The notes below the pieces were generated by a model. The model saw only the letters and a list, made by a program, of their open reading frames with translations. It was not told the DNA's origin and ran no database searches. A DNA stretch of 64,000 nucleotides from Filosporella fistucella (taxonomy: Eukaryota > Ascomycota > Leotiomycetes > Helotiales). Positions 43,814 through 55,218 of the stretch are shown one piece after another. Where the stretch lies: NCBI GenBank assembly GCA_030077755.1, contig JAQJZZ010000011.1, positions 248,001-312,000 on the forward strand, read 5' to 3'. The position numbers and the translations under genes were made by a program. How positions within the stretch are numbered: the first letter of the stretch is position 1; each line of letters begins with the position of its first letter.

Positions 43814-46628
43814 AAGAGGCGTGTTTGAGGATTTTGGGGGTGGAATGAGATGGTTTTTGTGCTTGGCTGTGGTGGCGGCGGTGTGTTTTGAGACATACCT
43901 TGCGGAACGGAGGAAAGAATTGGGATGGACGGGTTGGGGTTGGTGAGGTGACGAGGTGGGTGTGGAAGGAGTTGATGAGTTTGAATCAGAATGACAAAGA
44001 ACGATGTAGAAAATGAAGCGAAAGTTTGAGGTAAAGGTAGTTTTAACATTTGAGAATGGACATTGCAGAAAGAAGATCTTTAAACTAAAATTCGGTAATC
44101 GTGTTCTAGAGATGGGGCTCGAGAGATTAGGTTTGTTCGAAAGGGAGATCGGGAGGCAGTGCAAGTTGAGCGCACGTGGATTATTGAGATGGATTGTGGG
44201 ATAAGTAATCGAGGAATGTTCTTATGATTGACGTCTGGAAGGTCTTTTACAAGTTAGGCGCTATGGTGGGAAAATGTTGTTTGCACAGCGCGACCAAGTT
44301 AAGATCCAGTCTTTCTCTGCGAGTTGAAGTTCTCTAATTCTTCAGCTGGAGCATAGGTCCCCCTTGGCAAACGCTTGCATGGAAGTTAGTCGCAGCTGGG
44401 TACAGTATAGTCTTCGTGTTCCTTTGTCTTCTTCCGCCAAGTTCCTTGTGGCTACGAGCGACTTCCATGAGTCAAAATCTGGAGCCATATCACCACCCCT
44501 CTCCTTCTGTATACTTTTATTTTCTGATAGAATTTTGAGCTAGTCACTCTAAGTTAGATGTCGATATTCTATAGAATTCGTCGAATTGCAGTTGATTGTG
44601 CTCTAACTTATTTAAAAGTTCTTGACCACACGCGTTGCGGCCGTGTAATCCCTCGTCATGCCTTCAAAATTTAGAGACACATAATGCTCACAAACTGTCG
44701 GAACGGCTCCTAGAAGTTCAACTGCCATATTATAAGCTGTTAATCATTTTTATATCATGAAAATTATTGAGCTGTGCGTGAACAATTGTTTGAGTTTAGA
44801 ATCATCGTTTACTTTTGGCAGAAGTCACATGCAACACTTCAAAATATTTTCATGTTCAAGAGGTATTACGCAATGGTTTTAAACTGTATACGACTCATTA
44901 TATGACTCAAAATTAGTATCGATGCTTAAATTGCATAATTCATCGTTGTGTTGCAACCATTTGGAAGTGTCGAGGAACCGTGCTAGCACTACTTCACTCT
45001 ACAATATTGAACTGAAGATCTATATTTCGACCCCTGAAATGATCGAGATTATTCTTTACGTTTATTAAGCTACTAAAGATATTATTCCAAGCATTTTCCT
45101 ACTCTGATCAGCCTTTACAGTCGGATTCCAAGCTATTCTAGCTTCCGTATCCCATCCACAAACCAGTGACCAGAGTCGCGAGAATTGAAAAGACATTCCA
45201 AATCTGTTTTATATTTTACGATTCTAATTTATGGTATACACCCACTTTAATTTTACTTTCCCTCATACCCTCTGATTAAACTTAAAATATCAGGGGCTAT
45301 CTTTTCTAAAAGTTCATCAGGATCTGCAGTCGAAAATACTCCTCGGCCGATCAACCAAAAACGCAGTTTAAATTCTACTTCACATTACAGCAAATACAGC
45401 AGTCTTTCAAATACCTTTTATACCTCCCATATACTTTATCCAAGCAAGTAAGGTTGAGTATTAATTTTCAACGGCCATCCTCTCCCTCATCAAGAGTCAT
45501 GAACCTCTTCGATTCTCTACCATACGTAACAGAGCTTGGTTGCATCAGACTATTGCTCCTTCACCCACTTCTAGCCGCAAGGCGGTGATCTCAAACTTAG
45601 TCTCTAGCACAAAATAATCTCAATCTGTGAATGAGATTTCAACTACCTTGATGCAATTTTATCTTATGTGTGAGAAGGCGACATCCAAAAATAATCACTA
45701 TAACTTTTCAGTCATCTGCACCGCGATGCTTACCGCAGCTCTATATGCCCTAAACAAATATCAATGAGAGGAATCTAGCCTATACCCTAAAAAACAAGTA
45801 AAAATTACAAAAATTACAAAACTCCAGCTTTAGAGAGTCTGGGAATAGATCCTTTGGCTTGTTCCCAAATGTGAGATATGGTTTATCAAAATTGACATTG
45901 AGACTACCCCATTCCATAACTCCAGCACTTCTAGATCTAGCCAGCAATTCAATAAGATATAAGCTAAACACCACGATAGAAGTGTTTATAGCAGAGAAAT
46001 TTGTTCTTTACTAGAGGTGTATAATGCTTAGAAACAATTCTGTGATGGGGTGAAAGTAGCTGATAAACCGATCGAACACCGAGTCCTAGCGAGATACTGG
46101 AGGGGAGAGGGGTATATTTATGGATATTGGGTATAATTTGGGGTTTTGGGTTTTGGGATTGGCGTGGTATGGAGAGGGGATTTAGGGATGACATATATGC
46201 TAAGAAATAATCATAAGTTTAAGGGGATTGAAAGCTCAGGGCCACATAAATGAGGGAAGTCTTTGAGGACCCCTAGTGTTTATTTTTGCGGAAATGGCTA
46301 GTACAAGTATATATAATTTGATGGGAAAATATTTCTAGTACTAAGTGACAACATTTCAACATGTTTAAAATTTTAAGTTCTCTTTATTTTTCGTTTAATG
46401 ATTCAAACCGCCCTCCTCTAGAACCCGGAAACTTCTTGACTGTCATTTTTTACTCTTATAAGAACGGAACCTTCACTCGTAAGCTTCTCTAGCAAACACC
46501 CATTTTATTCTAGGCGACTTCCCTGCCTCCACGGCAGTGGCCCCCGGAGGGCCAGCGGAGCGTCATTCCGTCAACGCAATCCACGTACTTGTAAATTTCA
46601 GCAAGTAATCGATCCTTACCATCTAACC
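43814..46628. other. gene-free, very AT-rich block
   Basis: From about 44500 to 46450 the sequence is strongly A/T-rich with frequent TA and few CG, and no frame exceeds about 80 codons. No terminal repeats or known mobile-element proteins were seen. It could be RIP-mutated relic DNA. A GC-rich patch near 46535-46565 stands out just before the ura5 3' end. Confidence 0.45.
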
Positions 46629-47498
46629 CTAATCACTAGCTCTATACCTCCTCCTATACTCCTCCAACCTCTCCATATCGCCCTTCTCCCCTTTCCCCTT
46701 CAACAACTCAATCAAATCATCCAATGACGCAATACACGCCGTCTCTACTCCAAACTCCCTCTTAATCTCCCCCAACGCACTCATCCTCTCTCCATCATCC
46801 TCTCCTCCCTCCTTCTCTTTCGCACTAGGCATCTTCTCCGCTCTATCCAGCGCAACCACGAACCCTACTACCGTTCCTCCCAGCGCAGAAACAAGTTTTA
46901 TCGTCTCCCGCATCGCGGTGCCGGCTGTAACTACATCGTCTATGACGAGTATGTTTTTGCCGGAAAGAGGCGCACCGACGATATTCCCGCCTTCGCCGTG
47001 GTCTTTGGCTTCTTTGCGGTTGAAGCTGTAGGAGACTGAGGACCAGGTTTCTGGGTCTAGACGGTGGAGTTCTAGGAGTGTGGAACATGCTAGGGGGATA
47101 CCTTTGTATGCTGGTCTGTTTTTGACATTGTTTAGCTAGCTGTGGAGAGGATTGGGGCTTTGGGGAACGTACCCGAAAATTACATCGGGTTTTGGGATGG
47201 AGGGGTTAGAAGCCAAGAATGAAATTATAGTATGTGCGTAGGCGGTAGCGATGGCGTAAAGGAGGGAGGAGGTATGGAATGAACCTGCGTTGAAGAAGTA
47301 TGGGGATTCTGTGAGGAGAGTATGTTAGATATCATTCGTGAAGTGAAGGTTTAGAGGGCAGCGTCAAAAATTGTACGTACTTCGACCGGATTTGAGAGTG
47401 TAGGTGCCAAAGGTGAGGACATTAGCAGAGAGACAAGCTTGTAGAAAAGCGGTCTTGTAGGCTGGTATTGTGCTGGTAACTTGGGTCGCGGAAGCCAT
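46629..47498 (-). CDS. ura5: orotate phosphoribosyltransferase (3 exons)
   Basis: Exons 47498-47381, 47308-47173 and 47115-46629 give 246 aa. The start MASATQVTSTIPAYKTAFLQ leads into FGTYTLKSGR|KSPYFFNAGSF, the conserved substrate region, with the intron at the bar. Further on come VIFGPAYKGIPLA (second splice join) and the PRPP-binding loop NILVIDDVVTAGTA. The C-terminal 40 residues are Lys/Glu-rich. The enzyme converts orotate and PRPP to orotidine 5'-phosphate in cytosolic pyrimidine synthesis. Length and motifs match fungal URA5/PYRE. A Lys/Glu insert at about residues 190-205 is low-complexity but in frame. Confidence 0.95.
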
Positions 47499-48024
47499 CT
47501 TTTCGGTCTGGGGTGAAGAAGTTTTTTGATGGAAATGGTAAGGTAGAAAAGGGAAATTTCCAAGATTACCCCTCGTAGTGCCTGAGGCGCACCGTGGGGT
47601 GTGATTATGTAAGCACAACCCCGCCATCGGTTACTATCAAGGATTTCGAGGTATACTGTGAATAACCTCAATCCAAAACTAAGAAGTTATTATAAGGTAT
47701 CCATGAAAAGTCTTTATTTAGCATAACTGCTTTAAAGGCTATGCAGGATAGAGGTACGACAAGTAGAGAGGGAGATGTAGAAAAGAGATATCGTGTAGAG
47801 GTGCAGGTAAGAGGAAGAGGTACTTCGTAAATAGAGTATTTGTTTTTGTATACAAATAGAGAGCTAATAAATTACAATATAGATGTATAGACATCTGTCC
47901 ATGGATATATGACCTTCCTCCATTCCATAAAATGCCACCCAAAAAACGCCTACTCCCTCCAAAGCTCAAAACCATTCATACAACCCCCCTTCTAAAACAC
48001 ATCTTTTCCTCCTTCCTTCCAAGC
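47499..48024. other. short intergenic stretch, ura5 promoter and 3' end of the reductase gene
   Basis: This 526 bp holds the start-side DNA of ura5 and the 3' flank of the ferric-reductase-like gene, both on the minus strand. No extra gene was seen. Confidence 0.4.
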
Positions 48025-50802
48025 TCAAATAGCATAATTCTCCGTATGCAAAAACACCTCATCTTTCCCGTCATCCCCCCATATATCCGCCTGTAATCTA
48101 GCAACACAATTCGCAACATCAACTCTCATACTCGGCGGCCCACATACAAACACACATGTTCTCCTTCCGAAAATGCCCTTTCCGTCTGCTCCTCCTGTAG
48201 CCATCTCCTTAAGCATGTATCCCAGATCCGGTCTCCCGTATTCGGTGCTCCAACCTTCTTTCTTCTTGGGATTTATAAACGCAAATCTCATGAGGTTTTT
48301 CTGGAATTCGGTCGGGGTGGTGGGGAAGCCGAAATCGAATGTTGTTCCTGCGGCTGGGGCGGAGGGGAATGAAGGAGCGGGAATAGAGACGTGGAGATCG
48401 TGGGATTTTTGCCGGGTGTGTGCTGGTTCGGGGGGTGTAGGGAGTTGGGTTTGCGGTGGTGGAGTGGGAGAAGGGGCGGAAGGAGGAGCGGGGAAGAAAT
48501 GCTGAGAGGGTACCTCAGGGGATTGGTATGTAGATTGAGAGTCTTGTGAGAGATAACTTGAAGGGCGATATGTTTGTCCGTTTTGAGGAGGGGGTCCGGA
48601 AGGAGGAGGTGGTGGCCAGTGTTGGGGGTTATATGTTCCTACTACTGGACTAGGAGGCGCGTAGTTGAAATGCGGTGCATCGTGTCTTGGTGAGGGAGGA
48701 GGGAAATGAAACTCTCTATTCTTTGATATAGAATTTGAGGGTGAGAGGAAGCGATGTGTAGCTTCGTGGGAATCAGTTGAGAGAACTGAGTTTCTCTTTT
48801 CGCGACCCTCAAGTTTCTTGAGAGAATGTTCGCGCTGTGCTTTTTTCGGAGGGGGAGGAAATGAGGTTTGTGGTGGTGGGGGAAGAACTCTTGGTTGTAG
48901 ATGTTTAGGACGGGGGAGGGAGGTAATGGCGTCTTGGTCTTCTTCTCTCAGTTCTCGTTCTCTTTCTTCATCTCCCTGTGCCTCGTCTCTGATGAATTGA
49001 GAATTCCTTTTCGAGGCGATACCGGCGACGAAACCGTCAAGTTTGTCATGAAATATATTGCTGATGGGCCTAGGTGCTCTTTCACTCATTCCCATATGTG
49101 TTTGTCTCTTTGCTGCAGTGACGTAGAATTGACATGTGACTGTATCAGGAGGTGCGTATTCTCTGCAAATCCTGAGTTCTTCTCTGAACCAATCCATGGC
49201 TTCTAGTCGTTTCAGAGCCCATACTACTTCGATCTTTTTGGTGACTGCTTTTCCGTCTCTCATTCTCTTGATCAGATTCAAGAGTTGGGAGACGATGGCT
49301 GTGATTCCACTTCCTCCTGCGAACAAGATTACTGTATCGAATGCAGCCAATTCTCTTTGCATACCACCATATGGCCCATCAAGATACGCCCTGTATGTTT
49401 GAAATGGCCCCTTGGCGATAGCCGTCTCCAAAACCCTTCGAGTAAATCCACCAAACGGTCGGAATACCAACGTACAATCTCTGTACAGGTCGCCATACTC
49501 AGAGGGAAAGTCCTCGCTACATAGCGAAGAGATGGTGAAAGGATGGTTCTCGAAGATGGAAATTCCAGGCATTCTCAGATAAACATATTGACCAGGTCTC
49601 CAGCTCATCTGTGTTGGGATGGTAACTTTGATAGCGTTCTCTGCCATCAAAGTCACAGCCGCCTCGTCTCCAATCAACCAGGCATTTCTCCATGGTTTCA
49701 ACCAATTCAGGTTGAAGATTCGTAGGAAGTATGACAGTATCCAGATAGCAACCGTAGCCCAAAGGTAATCCCAGGAGGTAATGTAATTCTTGCAATGCCA
49801 GAAAAGGAGCCCGACATAGGCGATGGCGACTGGGATATGAAGACAAACGAAAAGCTCGTAAGCCAATGTTCGAAGAAATGGTAATGATGCAATGCAAAGC
49901 CATCCCAACGGTACGAGACAAGCGATTCCACTTCCATAGATGATCCCGCTTCCAGGTGGAAACAACTTTCCGAAAACTGACATGCCGTTATCTTCCCAAA
50001 CCGGCTGAACGTAAAACGGAACAGCGTGGATCAAAGACAGAAACAAACAAAGATATCCACCCCATCGATGGAAAACGCCAAGTCGCTCGTGACCAATCCC
50101 AGTGACCATGGAAATCAGATTCGCCTTCATACTGGTCGCCACAATCCAAGGAGTCATCGCGATAGCAATCATTCCTGCCCTGATCGCCAGAGGAGGTGAT
50201 CCGTATTGAATACTTTGCCAGTACAGCGGTTGCGGCAAGAAACAATACAAAGTGACGAATGCTAGTGCGATGAATAGAATCGCAATCACTGCCAGTGATG
50301 GAAAACTGAGCAGTGTCCTCCTCCTCCACTTAATCTCAACCACCGGACGATAAAAGATCCATCTAAATAACGCCAGCGTATCATTGACAGCTCCTATTGA
50401 CGACCAATGTGATTGACCCCTCGTGAGCGCATATGTCTTCTCACCCTCTCTCGGAAATAGTTGATCTACTGTTGCACCCGTCCCCATATTCTCCATCGCA
50501 TAATCCATATCTGGAGAATAATTCGTCATGTGTTGTTCCACCTCTTGCTTGTGCATTGCTTGTCTGATCTTGTCCGTCCATAGATGATAGACTCTCGTTA
50601 CACTCACGAGAAAAACCAAGACTAGACAGAAGTACGTCCATCCCAGCGCATATTTCCCGGATTGCTTCCATGGGTCCACGGTATTTGCCTCGACTAGACC
50701 TGGTGGACTTGTTGGTGTGAGAGGGATATTTATTCGTTTCGCAAGCTCTACCAACGATTGAGTACCAGCCCTCACTATCATCTCTCTCGATTGACTCGAC
50801 AT
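48025..50802 (-). CDS. ferric-reductase-like transmembrane oxidoreductase with proline-rich insert
   Basis: A single exon of 925 aa. After a 50-residue N-terminus there are about seven membrane spans to residue 365. Paired haem-ligand His residues sit at 245/259 (VFHRWGGY...LIHAVPF) and 322/336 (LHIPVAIA...WHC), spaced as in FRE/NOX proteins. The FAD motif HPFTISS is at 420-426, the NAD(P)H glycine motif LFAGGSGITAIVSQL at about 493-507, and the terminal nucleotide motif VFVCGPPSMRVDV near 884. Between these last two motifs, about residues 600-820 form an Arg/Glu then Pro/Ser-rich insert that is not part of the usual fold. The protein should move electrons from cytosolic NAD(P)H across the membrane to Fe(III) or another acceptor. 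No N-terminal EF-hands are seen, so FRE is likelier than NoxC-type NOX. Confidence 0.9.
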   Translation of the reverse strand: MSSQSREMIVRAGTQSLVELAKRINIPLTPTSPPGLVEANTVDPWKQSGKYALGWTYFCLVLVFLVSVTRVYHLWTDKIRQAMHKQEVEQHMTNYSPDMDYAMENMGTGATVDQLFPREGEKTYALTRGQSHWSSIGAVNDTLALFRWIFYRPVVEIKWRRRTLLSFPSLAVIAILFIALAFVTLYCFLPQPLYWQSIQYGSPPLAIRAGMIAIAMTPWIVATSMKANLISMVTGIGHERLGVFHRWGGYLCLFLSLIHAVPFYVQPVWEDNGMSVFGKLFPPGSGIIYGSGIACLVPLGWLCIASLPFLRTLAYELFVCLHIPVAIAYVGLLFWHCKNYITSWDYLWATVAIWILSYFLRIFNLNWLKPWRNAWLIGDEAAVTLMAENAIKVTIPTQMSWRPGQYVYLRMPGISIFENHPFTISSLCSEDFPSEYGDLYRDCTLVFRPFGGFTRRVLETAIAKGPFQTYRAYLDGPYGGMQRELAAFDTVILFAGGSGITAIVSQLLNLIKRMRDGKAVTKKIEVVWALKRLEAMDWFREELRICREYAPPDTVTCQFYVTAAKRQTHMGMSERAPRPISNIFHDKLDGFVAGIASKRNSQFIRDEAQGDEERERELREEDQDAITSLPRPKHLQPRVLPPPPQTSFPPPPKKAQREHSLKKLEGREKRNSVLSTDSHEATHRFLSPSNSISKNREFHFPPPSPRHDAPHFNYAPPSPVVGTYNPQHWPPPPPSGPPPQNGQTYRPSSYLSQDSQSTYQSPEVPSQHFFPAPPSAPSPTPPPQTQLPTPPEPAHTRQKSHDLHVSIPAPSFPSAPAAGTTFDFGFPTTPTEFQKNLMRFAFINPKKKEGWSTEYGRPDLGYMLKEMATGGADGKGIFGRRTCVFVCGPPSMRVDVANCVARLQADIWGDDGKDEVFLHTENYAI

Positions 50803-51600
50803 TGTCGCAAATGTTGTATTTTCAAATTGGGGTCCAAGACGATCAAGTGCCAGTGGCAGTAAGCTGACAGCTCCTCGCTATGCTGAAAACTCGGCAAGTC
50901 GGATGGGTATTAGATTCCTCTCCTCATTGATTGCGCAGTCTATCGATATTGTAAAGTATGATGCGCTCGAAAAGCAATAACGCCCTAGGACCAGGTCAAG
51001 AGGAATACCAGACTCCCCAATTAATACAGCACAGCACGATATAGCGAGAGTCGACCGGAGTTGAGGTCAATGAAACAGGAAGAAGAAACAGAAGAGCAGA
51101 ACAGAGCAGAACAGATTCAGCAAGAAGGTCGCACACGGATAAAGGCGGTGATGGATGAATATGTATGTACGTGATGGAGGGTCGGTACAGTACTGTACCA
51201 CTAGAGGTAGAGGTAGCTCCAAGAAGGAGGTGGTGTGGGGAACTCTGACCGGGGCTGACGTTCCACGACCTGTGAGGGGCAAAGTCCGGGCCAAGTGGGA
51301 GTTCCTGCAGGAAGTAGATGTTCTATCACCTCAACCGCTGGATCTATTGAAAAGGGTTCTTGAGTGAGATTCGCATAACGGGATTGATCAATGAGTAAGA
51401 GGAGAGTAGCAGAGGAGCCAGTCAGATAGAGTTGTGATATGGAGGACTTGGGGAAAGCGAGGGTGACGGTTCGGCGGTTGTGGACGAGTGTATATTGGTT
51501 CTGGATCTTTGAGAGATGGTGCCTTGTTCTTATCGAAGCGCTAGATGTGTAGCTGCCGTTATCTCGCATGCAAGTCACTCAAGAGAGGATTTTCATGGAC

Positions 51601-51680
51601 GTGCGTGTGTGTGTGCGTGCGTGCGTGCGGTGGGTAGTACCGTAGTAGCAGTAGAAGTAGAAGTAGCAGTGGCAGTGGGA
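51601..51680. repeat. GTGC and GTAGCA/GTAGAA simple repeats
   Basis: A GTGTGT/GTGC run is followed by trinucleotide-like AGT/GTAGCA units, about 0.8 kb upstream of the ferric-reductase-like start codon. Confidence 0.75.
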
Positions 51681-52423
51681 AAGAGGAGAGGAGAGGATTA
51701 GTTGTATGGTTGCATTGCAGTTGGTACAGACGGTGAGCTGCAGCTCTGTATGCAGTAGATGTTGGTGATGGGGAAAGATAATGCGGAGGGAAAAGGAGCA
51801 CACAAACAGACAACAGAGAATAGAGAAGTGGGAATTGGGGTCCAAGAAGAAAGGAAGAAGTCTTCGAGCAATTCGAATATGGCCAAGTGCAATACAACAC
51901 AGCACAATAGTACGTGCGTATCCCGTACTAAGGTCACAATGGTCTATCGAATCGAGAAATTAAGTCTCGCCTTGGACCAACAACAAACGCAGACCCTCTC
52001 ACTCTCTCTCTCCTCCGGCATTTCTCGGATTTGCGACATATCGAATAAGACTCTTCAGCGCCTCCAAGCCGTTGTGATAATCACAGATAATCCAACCAAT
52101 GCGGGGGCCAGAATGCAGTGGTGAAGTTTCCTACTTGCATGACGGGCGGTAACTTCTTCCCTCTAATTGGCTGATATGACGAGGAGTTAGCTTGACGGAG
52201 GGGTTCGCTTCGGGATGTCCCTTGTCCCTGCAGGTTGAATGGACGGTCCGAGACCCGCCGACTGACCGAATCAAGGGTCGATGAACCATTTACAAGCCTG
52301 CTGCGCTTGGCGAATCATTGCGAGGTTAATATGTGGGACATCCAGACCCTTTACAGTACTTCATAATGATATCCACGTTTTTAGAGATGGTTCTATTTGC
52401 CGCTGGCTTTGCTTTTGCAGGAC

Positions 52424-52445
52424 ATGAGATGAGATGAGATGAGAT
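52424..52445. repeat. GAGAT pentanucleotide microsatellite
   Basis: Four to five GAGAT units in tandem in intergenic DNA. Confidence 0.8.
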
Positions 52446-53322
52446 GGATTGAGATTCGCTACTACTCTATAGGGTCCATGTTGACAGGATAATCCAAATT
52501 AGGACCGACCCGATACTTTGGACTCGGCTATATCCATTCAAAGACGCATATGAATGTGCAGCGCCTGACCTTACCATCTGCCGTAGGTATGCCATGTCAA
52601 TTGTACAAGACATGCAAGCAGTGCGCAGTAATTGTGTCTTCCAAAACCAAAACTTCAAGGTTACATCGAGATACCGCGCGAGAAAGATCCATCTACGTGA
52701 TTTAAATGAGCCTGCCACTCAATGCAACATTGGTTAGTATGCAGCAAAGCCGTTGAAGCACGAACGTGTAGCACAGCTAATGAGACCTGTTCCACTAACA
52801 AAGACAAAAGGAAAAAAACAGCATGTTCCGTGTTCCAGCCTCACTAGACCTCGATCTCATAATGTACCTATCAGCCTTACCAACAAAGCATCTCTATCCC
52901 TACCTTAATCCCATTCCCATATAATAAATCACACATTACACACATTCCTCGACTACAATCTTAGATCCCAATACCTCTATATAAACAAAGGAAGAATGTC
53001 ACGTGATCCCCATCAAGAACATAAGTTCCTAAGCTTTCTTAACCTAAGCTATTAGCATAGTTTCATGAAAATATTCCAATTCTAGTTGCTGTGTTACAGC
53101 TAGGTATATAACATACTTTTACTGTTGATTGTAAGTACGTACTCGTCTTAATTCGGTTTCGATTTCTTCTCTCGCTTAAATTCCCTTCCCCTTTTTATTG
53201 CAAACACTTCTTTACCTAGAAAGTAGATAATTCAATATATTAATTCTTGTCAGAACTCTCATCTTCATTTCATTTCAATATCCTATTTAATAAAAACTTC
53301 CTCGGCCTATCTTTCCTCTATT

Positions 53323-55218
53323 TTAATCCTTATTAATAATGAAAAACCCCTTCTCAGGAAACAATAAGGCAGTAAGTACCGCATAACTATCTATAAAATG
53401 CAGTAGAGGACCAAGGAGAAAACAAGTCGTTTGTGTCCAGATCATTTGACTCCATTGTAATCCTGCATCGTAGTCCTGGGAGGGATTAGTGTTTGTGGGG
53501 TGAAAGGGTTGGGAGAGAGGGTACCTGGACAAAGATTCCAAAAGCACAGAAAGTGCGGTCGACCACTAGATCTAAGACGTGTAGGGCGTAAAACCAGCGG
53601 GGAACGGGGATGAGCCATTGGTTGGTTGTGATGCATATGATCCAGCTGTTGAGGTTAAATTAGTACCTTCCATATCTTCTTCTCTGTCGCGGAGATCATA
53701 ATGGAAATCCGTGTAGATTTATATTATCAGAATGAAGGCAGAGATAGGACTTACTAGAAAGGCTTAAACAAAACCCAAAGCCAGAGAGTCAGCGTCACTC
53801 GACCACCAAATCGGTTTAATGTTCTGATACCAGTGAACCAACGACGTCGCTGGCGGAGATAATCGTGTACAGAAGAAGGCGACAGTTCTCGCGCAATAGC
53901 TGGGATCCAACCTATGCGGAAACCTTTTCCCATTGCCTGTTCATATATATCCCGTTAACCATATTCTCCTTTTCAAATCCCATACCATGACACCACAGAC
54001 TCAAACCAAGTGAAACAGTAGAGCAAAGAAGAACAGCTAGCTCACCACAGAACTAAACCAATAATCCTCTGTCAAATTATCCGTTTCCCACGTCACCGCA
54101 TTCTCTACCTTCCCACTCATAATCAAGAAAGAGCCGTGTACACCTAGCATTGCGCGTCCGAGCCAATTGGCTTGGAATTGGAAACGTCCGTAGTCTTCCT
54201 GTACACGGGCTATGTCTCCTACGGTGGGAATAAGATGTTGCCAGAAGTCGTGAGAATTGTAGTAGATGAGACCCTGAGAAGAGTTTAGTTCCACGTGTAT
54301 TATACCCGATGTCTAGTCGTATGAAAGACATCATTGTTGCTAGTTGATATAAGAGAGACTCACCTGTCCCATATCCGCAAAATCCTGATTTTGTATGAAA
54401 TCTATACAAGCACGTAGGCTATACTCATCTAATTGCGTTTCTTCGTCGATATGCAATACCCAATCATCGTCTTGCAGCTTCAGGTTTATACGAAACCATT
54501 CCAGACTACGTGCTTTGTATTTCGCTTTCCGAGCTGTGTAATCGTCTGGGACACCATGGATGAGTATTCCGGTCTCGGGTGGATAGAGGGAGGTAAAGTT
54601 AGAAGCGTTACGCTTCTCGGTAAGGATATGAAAGGAGATGCGAGGATCCAGACGAGGGTAAATTGAGGCGATGGAGTCAACGGAGCGCTGGACTGTCTTT
54701 GTTATGTGTGTTAGATGCTTGTGAAAGTATATAGGATATCAAGATTTACGTACAGGCACTTGCGTTCCACGCGTGACTAGACAGATTCGTAACTTCCTGA
54801 AATCCCTCTTCTTCGGTTGACCTTGTAATCGAAAAGGTTGGAGTGGGAAACAAGCACCGAGAAAGCTGAGGAACATCATTATGTGGCCGGGGCAAACGAG
54901 TACTTTATTGATAGTCAGTATCTTGAGCTGACTGGTAGATGATGGCTTACGAACTTATGTATAGCGTGCATTGATAATTCCAGCTGATTGAGCGATCAAC
55001 ACGATACCATCGAGGTAAGTATGTAAGAAGTGCATTGTAAATAACTAATTAGACTTGTCAGTGAACAATCTTGTTGAAAGGCGGGATCAGTTACCCCAGA
55101 ACAAGAATCCGGTGACTCCGGGCAGGATGATCCAGTTATATTGCGCGATCTGGAGGGCTTTTCTCGTCCTCTGGGACTTGAATAGAGCTTCTTCACGAGC
55201 GTGTTCGAATTTGTACAT
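53323..55218 (-). CDS. egghead-type family 2 glycosyltransferase (8 exons)
   Basis: Exons 55218-55095, 55044-54955, 54902-54754, 54696-54364, 54273-54046, 53936-53755, 53645-53525 and 53475-53323 give about 459 aa. Motifs in order: RKLRICLVTRGTQVP and VQRSVDSIASIYP (nucleotide-sugar side), DDWVLHIDEETQLDEY (DxD region), GLIYYNSHDFW, ANWLGRAMLGVHGSFLIMSG with ENAVTWETDNLTEDYWF, and the Q(R/Q)xRW-type site LRQRRRWFTGI. Hydrophobic spans flank both ends. This matches the beta-1,4-mannosyltransferase egh/egghead group, membrane enzymes that extend glycolipids or polysaccharides. Exons 4-8 are firm. The exon 2/3 join needs a non-standard GTTCGT donor to keep frame, so the N-terminal 120 residues are less certain. 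Confidence 0.82.

Larger units (their letters stand above)
50803..53322. promoter_or_regulatory. reductase promoter region with microsatellites
   Basis: This 2.5 kb lies upstream of the reductase start and downstream of the next minus gene. It contains a 16-bp palindrome GGTACAGTACTGTACC (51184-51199), a GT/GC-type run at about 51601-51630, GTAGCA/GTAGAA units at about 51634-51680, a CTCTC run near 51998-52012 and GAGAT units at 52424-52445. No intact gene was recognised. A minus frame at 52467-52718 lacks support. Confidence 0.4.

Noticed and set aside
44000..46600. possible transposon in the AT-rich block
   Set aside because: I looked for terminal inverted repeats, target duplications, and transposase or reverse-transcriptase motifs on both strands and found none by eye. 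Only the composition is suggestive.
52467..52718. 83-codon minus ATG frame
   Set aside because: No domain, no splice signals and no conservation clue; treated as chance.
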